Shown: positions 1 through 8,124 of the stretch, one piece after another | Position numbering within the stretch: the first letter of the stretch is position 1 | Layout of the letters: every line of letters begins with the position of its first letter | From: an uncultured Oscillospiraceae bacterium | GTDB taxonomy: Bacteria; Bacillota; Clostridia; Oscillospirales; Oscillospiraceae | Length of the DNA: 51,572 nt | Assembly (NCBI GenBank): GCA_934660965.1 | Contig: CAKUIM010000016.1 | Coordinates: 1-51,572 of the forward strand | Direction of reading: 5' to 3' | Notes under the pieces: generated by a model | What the model saw: the letters and a program-made list of their open reading frames with translations, nothing else | The model's database searches: none | Told to the model about the DNA's origin: nothing | Program-made: the position numbers and the translations under genes

Positions 1-450
1 GCCATCCACGCCCGGGGGCAGATCGACGCCGCCGTCGCCCAGGGGGCCCGGCTGGTGTGCGGCGGGGAGCGCAGCGGTGCCTTCCTTACCCCCGCCATTC
101 TCGACGACGTCACCGCCGAAATGGACGTGGCCCGGGATGAGGAGTGCTTCGCCCCCATCTTCACCGTCATCGGCTTCGACACCGAGGAGGAGGCCCTGAC
201 CATCGCCAACTCCTCACGCTACGGGCTCAACGCCGGCGTCGTCACCAGGGACATGAACCGGGCGGTGCGGGTGGCCAAGCGGCTGCAGGCGGGCACCGTT
301 GTAACCAACAGCGTCAGCCAGTGGCGCACAAACGAGGCCCCCTTCGGCGGCTATAAAATGAGCGGCTGGGGCAAGGAATGCCTGGAGTGCTCTCTGGAAG
401 AAATGAGCCAGAGCAAGACCGTTGTCATCAAAGGCGTCAGGGAAGGCTGA
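1..450 (+). CDS. Aldehyde dehydrogenase, C-terminal part (5' end outside window)
   Basis: The reading frame is open from base 1 and ends at TGA 448-450, giving about 149 C-terminal residues of an NAD(P)-dependent aldehyde dehydrogenase, which normally has about 480-500 residues. Visible family landmarks are the EECFAPIFTV segment (the conserved Glu-x-Phe-x-Pro region that contacts the nicotinamide ribose), the segment ending RYGLNAGVVTRD, and the APFGGYKMSGWGKE motif near the C-terminus. The catalytic Cys and the Rossmann motif lie upstream, outside the window. It is followed after about 20 bases by a small ORF and then by dehydrogenase and decarboxylase-like genes on the same strand, so it probably supplies the aldehyde-oxidising step of that operon. 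The substrate cannot be read from this fragment. Family assignment is secure. Confidence 0.9.
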   Translation, partial: AIHARGQIDAAVAQGARLVCGGERSGAFLTPAILDDVTAEMDVARDEECFAPIFTVIGFDTEEEALTIANSSRYGLNAGVVTRDMNRAVRVAKRLQAGTVVTNSVSQWRTNEAPFGGYKMSGWGKECLECSLEEMSQSKTVVIKGVREG

Positions 451-471
451 CGAGCAAAGGAGAGAAATGCC

Positions 472-939
472 ATGATCTTTACCAAACAGACCCTCATCGG
501 AGATATCCTGGATAACCCCACCGCGGCGGCGGCCCTGGACCGGGCCATCCCCGGCGCGTCCACCGGCTTTTTCTTCCCCACCGTGCGGCATTTGAGCATC
601 GACTACATCGACCAGTTTGCCCCCGGCAAGCTGCGCAAGGAAGAGGTGGCCGCGGTGGAGCGGGAGTTTGAAAAGCTGGGGGATGTGTAACGCCTTCATC
701 GGGAAAAGGCGGAGCTGGGCGTTTCCGAGGACGACCCCTGGGCGGAGCTGACGCCCGAGGCCATCCTGGGCGCCGAGTACGACCACTATGAGACGGACAT
801 GTTCGGCTGCCGCCAGCTCATCGCCTACGAGAGCGAGGAGCAGCGAAAGAGTGTCTACCCCCACCTCTTTGCCCGGTGGGACACGGTGCTCTTCGGGAAA
901 TACCACGCCAGCTATAAGGCCGGCAATTTTTACCGCTGA
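472..939 (+). pseudogene. Small ORF with N-terminal DUF1858-like segment, interrupted by in-frame TAA
   Basis: An ATG at 472 with a good AAAGGAG site opens a 72-residue frame that stops at TAA 688-690. Its start (TKQTLIGDILDNPTAAAAL) resembles the DUF1858 type of small helical domain; that match is tentative. Directly after the TAA, the same frame stays open for another 82 codons (691-936) to TGA 937-939, with the same strong third-position G/C bias and protein-like composition, ending in GKYHASYKAGNFYR. No good ribosome binding site precedes an internal start; the only in-frame ATG there is at 799. The simplest reading is one gene of about 155 codons broken by a nonsense mutation. Alternatives are an independent 72-residue protein followed by remains of another gene, stop-codon readthrough, or a sequencing error. 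The function is unknown. It lies between the aldehyde dehydrogenase and the tandem SDR genes. Confidence 0.55.
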
Positions 940-951
940 GGGAGTGGAACT

Positions 952-1863
952 GTGAAGGAATTTAAGGGAAATACCGCGCTGGTCACCGGGGCTGCCCGGG
1001 GGATCGGCCGGGCCATCTGCCGGGAGTGTGCCCGCCGGGGCATGAACGTGGTGATGGCGGATATCGACATGGAGGCCCTTGCCGGGGCCGAGGATGAGCT
1101 GCGCGCCCTGGGCGCCCCCGGGGCCATGGCGGCCTACTGCGACGTGACGCGGCTGGAGAGCGTTCAGGAGCTGGCCGGCCGGGCGCTGGACCGGTTCGGC
1201 ACGGTGGAGATGCTCTTCTGCAACGCCGGCGTCACCGCCCTGGGCGATGTGGTCAACACACCGCTGCGGGACTTTGAGTTCTGCATCCGCACCGACCTGT
1301 ACAGCGTCTTTTACTTCCTGCGCACCTTTGTGCCCATCATGCGCTCCCAGCGCAAGCCCTGCCATATCGAGGTGACGGCCTCCGCCGCCAGCTTCTCCTG
1401 CACGCCGGGCATGCCCATCTACCACGCGGCCAAGCAGGGCGTACTGGGCCTGTGCGAGCCGGTATACTACGATTTTCTCACCTGGGGCGACCCCATCGGC
1501 ATGACCATTCTGTGCCCGGGCATGGTGAAAACGGACATCAGCTCCTGCGACGACCGCCGGCCGGAGCAGTTCAAGATCGACTGGAACGACCCCTACTACA
1601 GCGGCCTTGTCTACCAGAGCGGACGGCAGGCCTCGGTGAACGACACCTCCATCGGCCAGAGCCCGGAAGAGGTGGTGGAGATGCTCTTCAAGGCCATTGA
1701 GGACGACCGGCTCTACTGCCACACCCGGCCCCAGCTGCTGGACTGGGCGGACTACCGCCTGAAGGTGATGCGCGGGCAGGAGCGCTACAACATCGGCATG
1801 TTTATGGACTTCATGAAGCACGACGGAAAAGAGAGGGAGGGGAGCGGCGATGAAGGAGTTTAA
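952..1863 (+). CDS. Short-chain dehydrogenase/reductase, copy 1
   Basis: Classical SDR of 303 residues, starting at GTG 952 behind a GGAG site. The nucleotide-binding motif TGAARGIG lies near residues 11-18, the structural CNAG (usually NNAG) near residue 90, a catalytic Ser in TASAAS, and the catalytic pair in YHAAK near residue 157. Asp at the end of beta-2 (MADID) suggests an NAD(H) preference. It should oxidise an alcohol or reduce a carbonyl in the cytoplasm; the substrate is not known. The C-terminal 60 residues extend beyond the usual 250-residue SDR core. It overlaps the next gene by 14 bases and is clearly its tandem paralogue, since both carry the DFLTWGDPIGMTILCPGMVK segment, so the pair arose by local duplication. 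Confidence 0.88.
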   Translation: MKEFKGNTALVTGAARGIGRAICRECARRGMNVVMADIDMEALAGAEDELRALGAPGAMAAYCDVTRLESVQELAGRALDRFGTVEMLFCNAGVTALGDVVNTPLRDFEFCIRTDLYSVFYFLRTFVPIMRSQRKPCHIEVTASAASFSCTPGMPIYHAAKQGVLGLCEPVYYDFLTWGDPIGMTILCPGMVKTDISSCDDRRPEQFKIDWNDPYYSGLVYQSGRQASVNDTSIGQSPEEVVEMLFKAIEDDRLYCHTRPQLLDWADYRLKVMRGQERYNIGMFMDFMKHDGKEREGSGDEGV

Positions 1864-2758
1864 GGGCGGCACGGCGGTCATCACCGGGGCGGCCAACGGC
1901 ATCGGCCGTGCCCTGGCCAAGGAGTGCGCCCGCCGGGGCATGAACGTGGTGATGGCGGACATCGACATGGGCAATCTCGCCCAGGCAGAGGAGGAGGTCC
2001 GCGCCCTGGGCGCCCGGACCCTTGCGGTGCGCTGCGACGTGACGGAGCTGGACGACTGGCAGGCCCTGGCCAAGGCGAGCATCGACACCTTCGGCACGGT
2101 GGAGCTGCTGTTCAGCAACGCCGGTGTCACCGCCCTGGGGGACATCGTCAACATTCCGGAGATCGACTTTGATTTCTGCATGCAGACCAACCTCTACGGC
2201 ACATTCTACGCTCTCAAGACCTTTGTGCCCATCCTCCGCGCCCAGCGAAAGCCGGCCCATATCGGCATCACCGCCTCTGCCGCCAGCATCGGCACCGCGC
2301 CGGGCATGCCGGCCTATTATGCGGCCAAGCACGCGGTGGCGGGCCTGTGCGAGCCGGTGTATTTCGACTTCCTCACCTGGGGCGACCCCATCGGCATGAC
2401 CATTCTCTGTCCGGGCATGGTCAAGACGAGCCTCAACAAGTGCGACACCCGCCGGCCGGAGAAATTCGCCATCGACTGGAACAACCCCTACTACACGGGC
2501 CTTGTCTACCAGTCCGGCCAGCAGGCCACCGACAACGACATCTCCACCGGCCTTGAGCCGGAAGAGGTGGTGGACGTGTTCTTCAAGGCCATTGAGGACG
2601 ACCGGCTCTACGCTCTGCCCGGCCGGGTGGACGGCGGCCTCTTTGAAAAACGCATTGCCATCGCCCGCAACGAGATCCGGGTGGACCTGATGGGCTGGTT
2701 CGGAAACTTTATGAAGCACGACGGCGTCCGCCACGATGACGACGCCGCGGAAGCATAA
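1850..2758 (+). CDS. Short-chain dehydrogenase/reductase, copy 2
   Basis: SDR of 302 residues starting at ATG 1850, inside the 3' end of copy 1 (ribosome site GGGAG upstream), so translation is probably coupled. Motifs are TGAANGIG for the dinucleotide, SNAG near residue 90, TASAAS with the catalytic Ser, and YYAAK with catalytic Tyr and Lys. It is closely similar to copy 1 across the whole length, including the long C-terminal extension; divergence is highest in the last 50 residues and around the substrate loop. Two near-identical SDRs in one operon may form a heteromer or act on related substrates. It is followed after about 16 bases by an acetoacetate-decarboxylase-like gene. Substrate is unknown. 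Confidence 0.88.
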   Translation: MKEFKGGTAVITGAANGIGRALAKECARRGMNVVMADIDMGNLAQAEEEVRALGARTLAVRCDVTELDDWQALAKASIDTFGTVELLFSNAGVTALGDIVNIPEIDFDFCMQTNLYGTFYALKTFVPILRAQRKPAHIGITASAASIGTAPGMPAYYAAKHAVAGLCEPVYFDFLTWGDPIGMTILCPGMVKTSLNKCDTRRPEKFAIDWNNPYYTGLVYQSGQQATDNDISTGLEPEEVVDVFFKAIEDDRLYALPGRVDGGLFEKRIAIARNEIRVDLMGWFGNFMKHDGVRHDDDAAEA

Positions 2759-2774
2759 GAAAGGGGAAATTGCC

Positions 2775-3497
2775 ATGAAAATGAAAGAAGTGCATCGCCT
2801 GCCCCTGGGCTTCGGGCCTGTAAAGGTGCCCGAGGTGCCCCAGATGGCAAAGGTGGAGGCCATTGAGGTGGCCTATGAGACTGATGGGGACCTTTTAAGC
2901 CGCCTGCACCTGCCCGAGGGGCTGGAGCTGACAAGCAATGCGGTGCGGATTCTCTACCACAAGTATAACGGGTGCAGCCTGCTGGCGGGCCGGGGCTACA
3001 ACAGCTTCCTCATCGCCCTGGACGGCCGCCGCGCCGGCGAGGACGGTCTCTACATCCCCGTGCGCCTGACCAGCGATATGTTCACCATGATCGACGGGCG
3101 CTACGGCGACTATGGCTTCCCAGATCTGTACGCCGACATCCCCGACCCGGTGCTGCGCAGCGGCGGCTACTACTGCTACGCCACGGAGTACGAGTATAAG
3201 GTGATGGAGCTCTACGCCTCCGGCTTCGCGCCCATGGCGGGGGAGGAGCTGGACGCCTTCCGGGCGGCGCGGCACAATACCGTCTGGCTCACCGATGAGC
3301 ACCGGGCGGACATCGTCACCCGGGTGGACGAGGCCGAAAAGGGCGAGGGCAGCGCCGTCTTTACCCACGCGGAGTGGTTTGACGCGCCGGCCCTGTGCGG
3401 CATTACAAACTTTATGAAAACGCTGCCGGTGAAGAAAACGCTGGGCGCCGTGCGCTGGACGGGCGCCATGGAAATCGGCGCCGGCGGCGAGCTTTAA
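2775..3497 (+). CDS. Acetoacetate decarboxylase-like protein 1, lacking the expected Schiff-base lysine
   Basis: 240 residues from ATG 2775, placed behind AAGGGG. The segment GCSLLAGRGYNSFLIAL and the overall order match the acetoacetate decarboxylase (ADC) superfamily. In characterised ADC the Schiff-base lysine sits in a (Y/F)PKK motif soon after a GR dipeptide; here the aligned stretch after DGR reads YGFPDLYADI, with Asp in place of that lysine. The next gene is a paralogue that keeps Lys at this position. This copy may be a non-catalytic partner or have changed chemistry. Compared with classical ADC (about 244 residues) the length is normal. Gene order SDR-SDR-ADC-ADC suggests the proteins act on the same pathway intermediates. 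Family call is moderately firm; reaction is unknown. Confidence 0.75.
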   Translation: MKMKEVHRLPLGFGPVKVPEVPQMAKVEAIEVAYETDGDLLSRLHLPEGLELTSNAVRILYHKYNGCSLLAGRGYNSFLIALDGRRAGEDGLYIPVRLTSDMFTMIDGRYGDYGFPDLYADIPDPVLRSGGYYCYATEYEYKVMELYASGFAPMAGEELDAFRAARHNTVWLTDEHRADIVTRVDEAEKGEGSAVFTHAEWFDAPALCGITNFMKTLPVKKTLGAVRWTGAMEIGAGGEL

Positions 3498-3511
3498 GGG
3501 GGGAAAACGCC

Positions 3512-4291
3512 ATGTATTATGAAGTTGCAGATGTGATGCGCATGCCCAAGGCCTTCGGGCCCACGGGGGTGCCCAAGCTGACCCGCTGGGGCAACGTAAT
3601 CCACACCGAGGCGGTGTTCACCACCGACCACGCCGCCCTCATGGAGATTATGCCCGAGAATATCGAGCTGGCCACCGACCTGGTCCACGTCTATCAGAAC
3701 ACCTATAAGAAATACTCTCACAACGCCGGCCGGGCCTACAACTATTTCGGCATCGGCCTGGACGCCGTCTTTACCGCCAAGGACGGCACCAAGACCCCCG
3801 GCTGGTATCTGCCCGTGTGCTGGATGACCGACCCCATCTCCATCGTGGCCGGCCGGGACAGCACCATCACCTTCCCTAAGCTCTACGGCCAGATCAACGA
3901 CCCCGTGGAGCTGCGCACCCCGGGCCGGGGCCTCTACTGCTCCGTGGCGGAGTACGGCACCAAGATGATCGAGATTGAGGTGCAGGACCTCCAGGACATC
4001 CCGGAGAAGGATTTGCTGCGCATCCGCAAGACGGGCTTCAAGGGCACCTGGCTTCTGGACGGCGGCCCGCTGCCCGCCTACAACAGCTATGATACCTACC
4101 AGGTGGGCAAGAGCGTTGTGAAATTCAACGACGTCACCTGGGAGGACTGCCCCAGCGCCTACTACGTCATCAACTTCCTCAAGAAGCTGCCCATGCTGCG
4201 CATGGAGATGGGCATCAACTACACCGGCTGCATCGAGATGAGCGACCTGGGCGAGCTGGGCGAGGCCGAGCGCCAGGGCTGGATGCCCTGA
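3512..4291 (+). CDS. Acetoacetate decarboxylase-like protein 2, with lysine retained
   Basis: 259 residues from ATG 3512 behind a GGGGGG site 15 bases after the previous stop. It is a diverged paralogue of the upstream gene. The segment AGRAYNYFGIGL matches the family GRGYN region, and AGRDSTITFPKLYGQI carries a Lys where ADC has its Schiff-base lysine. The second lysine of the classical PKK pair, which lowers the pKa of the first, is Leu here, so the chemistry may not be plain decarboxylation; some superfamily members are aldolase-dehydratases. It is the last gene of the operon and is followed by a strong palindromic terminator. A heteromer with the Lys-less paralogue is possible but is inference only. 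Confidence 0.76.
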   Translation: MYYEVADVMRMPKAFGPTGVPKLTRWGNVIHTEAVFTTDHAALMEIMPENIELATDLVHVYQNTYKKYSHNAGRAYNYFGIGLDAVFTAKDGTKTPGWYLPVCWMTDPISIVAGRDSTITFPKLYGQINDPVELRTPGRGLYCSVAEYGTKMIEIEVQDLQDIPEKDLLRIRKTGFKGTWLLDGGPLPAYNSYDTYQVGKSVVKFNDVTWEDCPSAYYVINFLKKLPMLRMEMGINYTGCIEMSDLGELGEAERQGWMP

Positions 4292-4331
4292 CGCAGCGGT
4301 CGCGCAGCCCCGGCGCGGACAGAGACGAAAG

Positions 4332-4367
4332 CTCCCCCGGACCATATGGTCCGGGGGAGTAGTTTTT
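4332..4367 (+). terminator. Rho-independent terminator of the SDR/ADC operon
   Basis: A perfect 28-base palindrome at 4332-4359 (14 bases CTCCCCCGGACCAT and its complement) is followed by TAGTTTTTG. It lies 40 bases after the last stop codon. Confidence 0.85.
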
Positions 4368-4389
4368 GTGCAGCGGGAGAAACAAGCAC

Positions 4390-4422
4390 CCCCGGGCGGC
4401 CAGCGGCCGCCCGGGGCTTTTT
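4390..4422. terminator. Hairpin terminator downstream of hppA, probably bidirectional
   Basis: A 12-bp stem (4390-4401 with 4405-4416) closes a 3-base loop. Downstream on the plus strand is CTTTTT; on the minus strand the hairpin starts just after the hppA stop and is followed by a mixed T-containing tract. Confidence 0.75.
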
Positions 4423-4424
4423 GC

Positions 4425-6527
4425 TTACAGCAGGTGGAAGTTCACGATCAGGCCGGAGAACACGATGGAGACGGTGGACACCAGCTTGATGAGGATGTTC
4501 AGAGAGGGGCCGGAAGTATCCTTGAAGGGGTCGCCCACGGTGTCGCCGATGACGGCGGCCTTGTGGCAGTCGGAGCCCTTGCCGCCGTGGTGGCCGGCCT
4601 CGATGTACTTCTTGGCGTTATCCCAGGCGCCGCCGGCGTTGGACATGAACACGGCCATGGCGAAGCCGGTGACGGACACGCCGCCCAGCAGGCCCACAAC
4701 GCCCTCAACAGACAGGACCAGGCCGGTGAGGATGGGCACCACGATGGCCAGCAGGGAGGGGATGACCATTTCCTTCAGAGCGCCCTTGGTGCACAGGGTC
4801 ACGCAGGTGGCGTAGTCAGGATCGGCCTTGCCGTCCATAATGCCGGTGATCTCGCGGAACTGACGGCGAACCTCGACCACGATGGACTGGGCAGCGCGCT
4901 GCACGGCACTCATGGTCAGGGCGGCGAACACGAAGGTCAGCATGGCGCCGATGAACAGGCCCACCAGAACGGCGGGGTTGGTCAGGCGCAGGTCGGGCTC
5001 GAAGTCCATCTTGCCCTTGACGATGTCCACGTAGGACACCAGCAGAGCCAGAGCGGTGAGGGCGGCGGAGCCGATGGCGAAGCCCTTGCCGGTAGCGGCG
5101 GTGGTGTTGCCCAGGGAGTCCAGGGCGTCGGTGCGCTCACGGACCTCCTCGCCCAGGCCGGACATCTCGGCGATGCCGCCGGCGTTATCGGCCACGGGGC
5201 CGTAAGCGTCGGTGGCCAGGGTGATGCCCAGGGTGGAGAGCATGCCCACAGCGGCGATGCCGATGCCGTACAGGCCCTTGGAGAAGCTCACGGCGTAGCC
5301 GGCGGAGTTGGTGGCCATGGAGCCGCCGGCGGCCAGGAAGGAGATGACCACGGCAGCGCCCACAATCAGGATGGGGGCGATGGTGGACAGCATGCCCAGG
5401 GACAGGCCGCCGATGATGGTGGTGGCGGCGCCGGTCTCGGTGGCGTCAGCCAGGTTCTGGGTGGGCTTATAGGTATCAGAGGTGTAGTACTCGGTGAAGT
5501 AGCCGATGGCACAGCCGCCGATGAGGCCGCACAGGATGGCGATGTACACGCCCCAGTTGCCCAGCAGGAAGTAGGTCAGGGGGGCGGCGATGATGGCGGC
5601 CACGATGGCGGCGGTGTAGGTGCCCTTGCGCAGGGTGCCCAGCAGCTCGCGCTGGGAAGCGCCCTCCTTGGTGCGGATCAGGAAGGAGCCGATGATGGAG
5701 CACACGATGCCCACGGCAGCCAGCAGGATGGGCAGCAGCATGGCATTCCAGGACTTGTCGGCGTAAGCGGCGACGCCCAGGGCGAAGGTGGCCAGGATGG
5801 AGCCCACATAGGACTCATACAGGTCGGCGCCCATACCGGCAACGTCGCCCACGTTATCGCCCACGTTGTCGGCGATGGTGGCGGGGTTGCGGGGGTCGTC
5901 CTCGGGGATGCCGGCCTCGACCTTACCAACCAGGTCGGCGCCCACGTCGGCGGCCTTGGTGAAGATGCCGCCGCCAACACGGGCGAACAGGGCCATGAAG
6001 GAAGCGCCCATGCCGAACATGACCATGGTCTGGGCGATCTTGGCGGCGTCATAGTGGGCGATGTACTTGAGGATGTGGAACCAGACAGAGATGTCCAGCA
6101 GGCCCAGGCCAACCACGGTGAAGCCCATGACGGCGCCGGAGGAGAAGGCCACGTTCAGGCCCTTGTTCAGGCTCTCGGAAGCGGCCTGAGCGGTGCGGGA
6201 GTTCGCGGCGGTGGCGATCTTCATGCCCACAAAGCCGGCCAGGGCGGAGTAAATGCCGCCGGTGAGGAAGGCGAAGGGGATGAACCAGTTGTCCAGCAGG
6301 TTGAAGAAGCGCAGCACCAGCAGGATGACGAACACCACCAGGAACACCTTGAACACCGTAGCGTACTGGTGCTTCAGATAGGCGTTGGCGCCCTGCCGGA
6401 TGGATGCGGCGATCTTTTTCATGGTGTCGTTGCCCTCGGAGAAGGACAGGACCTTACGGCTTTGGACTACGGCGAACAGCAGGGCCAGAACGGCGCCCAC
6501 CAGACCGAGCCAAAAGAAGTTTTCCAT
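4425..6527 (-). CDS. hppA: Membrane-bound ion-translocating pyrophosphatase
   Basis: 700 residues, the usual length of the H+/Na+-pumping inorganic pyrophosphatase family. It hydrolyses PPi and pumps H+ or Na+ across the membrane. The start is ATG 6527 behind AAAGGAG. About 16 hydrophobic segments are visible. The substrate and metal signature DVGADLVGKVEAGIPEDDPRN and the Asp-rich NVGDNVGDVAGMGADLYESY are intact, as is the second metal-binding region near the C-terminus (GAWDNAKKYIE, GDTVGDPFKDTSGP). In GNTTAATGKGFAIGSA, Ala occupies the position that is Lys in K+-independent enzymes, so this should be a K+-dependent type. Whether it pumps Na+ or H+ I cannot decide by eye. Its neighbours on the same strand are the K+ uptake genes trkA-trkH. 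Confidence 0.97.
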   Translation of the reverse strand: MENFFWLGLVGAVLALLFAVVQSRKVLSFSEGNDTMKKIAASIRQGANAYLKHQYATVFKVFLVVFVILLVLRFFNLLDNWFIPFAFLTGGIYSALAGFVGMKIATAANSRTAQAASESLNKGLNVAFSSGAVMGFTVVGLGLLDISVWFHILKYIAHYDAAKIAQTMVMFGMGASFMALFARVGGGIFTKAADVGADLVGKVEAGIPEDDPRNPATIADNVGDNVGDVAGMGADLYESYVGSILATFALGVAAYADKSWNAMLLPILLAAVGIVCSIIGSFLIRTKEGASQRELLGTLRKGTYTAAIVAAIIAAPLTYFLLGNWGVYIAILCGLIGGCAIGYFTEYYTSDTYKPTQNLADATETGAATTIIGGLSLGMLSTIAPILIVGAAVVISFLAAGGSMATNSAGYAVSFSKGLYGIGIAAVGMLSTLGITLATDAYGPVADNAGGIAEMSGLGEEVRERTDALDSLGNTTAATGKGFAIGSAALTALALLVSYVDIVKGKMDFEPDLRLTNPAVLVGLFIGAMLTFVFAALTMSAVQRAAQSIVVEVRRQFREITGIMDGKADPDYATCVTLCTKGALKEMVIPSLLAIVVPILTGLVLSVEGVVGLLGGVSVTGFAMAVFMSNAGGAWDNAKKYIEAGHHGGKGSDCHKAAVIGDTVGDPFKDTSGPSLNILIKLVSTVSIVFSGLIVNFHLL

Positions 6528-6588
6528 CGTTTAACAGCTCCTTTGTTCAGATTGGGGATTCCTCTCGTTCATAAAATGTCCATTTTTT

Positions 6589-6616
6589 ATCTTAACACAT
6601 TTCATGCATTTTGCAA
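6589..6616 (-). promoter_or_regulatory. Promoter of hppA (minus strand)
   Basis: Read on the minus strand: TTGCAA (6616-6611), 16 bases, TAAGAT (6594-6589), about 60 bases before the hppA start in a local AT-rich stretch. Confidence 0.55.
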
Positions 6617-6682
6617 GAAATACCTGCACTTTTTTGACGCTCAAAAAACCTTTTTGATGTTTTATACAAAACAGAGAAACGG

Positions 6683-8122
6683 TCAGGAGCGTTTCCAGGC
6701 ATTCCGACTGAAAAGCACCAGCATGGGGAAAATCTCAAGACGGCCCACGATCATGCACAGGCTCAGCATCAGCTTGCTCAAGGGGGAGAAGGCGGCGAAG
6801 TTGCCCATGGGGCCCACCGCCTCGAGGCCCGGGCCCACGTTGCTCAGGCATGTGACCACGGCGGTGAGGGTGGTGCCCAGGGTAAAGTTATCAAGGCCCA
6901 CCACCAGCGCGGCGATGAACAGGCATACCATATATGCCACAAAGAAGGCGTGGATGGAGCCCAGGGTGCGCTCGGGCACAGCCTCACCGTCCAGCTTGAC
7001 CACAGCCACGGCCCGGGGGTGGATGATGGTGCGGATCTCCCGGCGCAGGGTCTTCATCAGCACCAGGATGCGGGCGCACTTCATGCCGCCGCCGGTGGAG
7101 CCGGCGCAGGCGCCGATGAACATCAGAATGAGCAGCACAATCTTGGAAAACTCCGGCCAGAGGTTAAAGTCTGCGGTGGCAAAGCCGCTGGTGGAGATGA
7201 TGGACGCCACCTGGAAGGCGGAGGTGCGCACCGTCTCGCCAATGCCCGCGTACATGGGGGCGATGTTCACCGCAATGAGCACGGTGGCCGCCGCCACCAC
7301 GATCAGGAAGAACCGCAGCTCGTCGCTTTTGAGCACCTGCTTGAACTTGCGGCACAGCAGCAGGAAATAAAGCGAAAAATTCACCGAGAAGAGCAGCATG
7401 AACACCGTGATGATGATTTCCACCGCCGGGTTTCCGTAGGCGCCCACCGAGGCGTTGCGGTTGGAGAAGCCGCCGGTGCCGGCGGTGCCCATGGCGTGGA
7501 TGAGGCTGTCGTACCAGGGAAGGCCGGCCAGACGCAGCAGCACGGTCTGCAAAACGGTGAGGGCCAGGTAGATGGTGTAGAGGATTTTGGAGGAGTGAGA
7601 TGCCTTGGGCACCAGCTTGGAGGCGATGGGGCCGGGGCTCTCCGCCCGGATGAGGAAGGTGGAGCTCACCCCCAGGGAGGGCAGCAGCGCCACGGCCAGG
7701 ATGAGAACCCCCATGCCCCCCAGCCAGTGGGTGAAGGAGCGCCAGAACAGCAGTCCATAGGGCAGGCCCTCAATGGCGGTGAGGATGGTGGAGCCGGTGG
7801 TGGTAAAGCCGGAGGCGGTCTCAAAAAGGCAGTCCACATAGGACCCGAACTGGCCGGAGAACCAGAAGGGCAGGGCACCGAACGCGCTTAAAAGCACCCA
7901 GATCAGGGCCACGGCGCAGAAGCCCTCCCGGGCGAAGAAGGCCCGGCCGGATTTCAGCAGAAACCGCAGCGGCAGCCCCAGGCACAGCAGCACGGCGATG
8001 GCCATGAGGAAGGGGAGGGGATCTTCCCGGTAAATAAGGGCCACCCCGAGGGGGACGGCCATGGTGGCCGCCTCGATGAGCAGCGTGGCGCCGGTGATGC
8101 GCAGGATGAGCTTGAAATTCAT
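6683..8122 (-). CDS. trkH: Trk-type potassium uptake channel subunit
   Basis: 479 residues, membrane protein of the TrkH/KtrB superfamily that conducts K+ (or Na+-coupled K+) through four pseudo-repeated pore loops. Four selectivity-filter-like segments are visible in order: SGFTTTGST, GTAGTGGFSNRN, IISTSGFATADF and LSNVGPGLEAVG, each with the central Gly. The start is ATG 8122 behind AGGAGG, two bases after the trkA stop, so the two subunits are translationally coupled. Length and partner (a two-RCK-domain TrkA) favour Trk over Ktr. The gene sits between hppA and trkA on the same strand, and a 155-base gap separates it from hppA, which has its own promoter. Confidence 0.93.
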   Translation of the reverse strand: MNFKLILRITGATLLIEAATMAVPLGVALIYREDPLPFLMAIAVLLCLGLPLRFLLKSGRAFFAREGFCAVALIWVLLSAFGALPFWFSGQFGSYVDCLFETASGFTTTGSTILTAIEGLPYGLLFWRSFTHWLGGMGVLILAVALLPSLGVSSTFLIRAESPGPIASKLVPKASHSSKILYTIYLALTVLQTVLLRLAGLPWYDSLIHAMGTAGTGGFSNRNASVGAYGNPAVEIIITVFMLLFSVNFSLYFLLLCRKFKQVLKSDELRFFLIVVAAATVLIAVNIAPMYAGIGETVRTSAFQVASIISTSGFATADFNLWPEFSKIVLLILMFIGACAGSTGGGMKCARILVLMKTLRREIRTIIHPRAVAVVKLDGEAVPERTLGSIHAFFVAYMVCLFIAALVVGLDNFTLGTTLTAVVTCLSNVGPGLEAVGPMGNFAAFSPLSKLMLSLCMIVGRLEIFPMLVLFSRNAWKRS

Positions 8123-8124
8123 GG

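Noticed and set aside
688..690. Recoding of the in-frame stop as selenocysteine or pyrrolysine
   Set aside because: The codon is TAA, whereas those amino acids use TGA and TAG, and no matching downstream RNA element or biosynthesis gene is present.
4368..7370. Long plus-strand open frame of 1,000 codons opposite hppA and trkH
   Set aside because: Its translation is almost wholly Gly/His/Asp/Gln with no domains; the minus-strand genes carry all family motifs.
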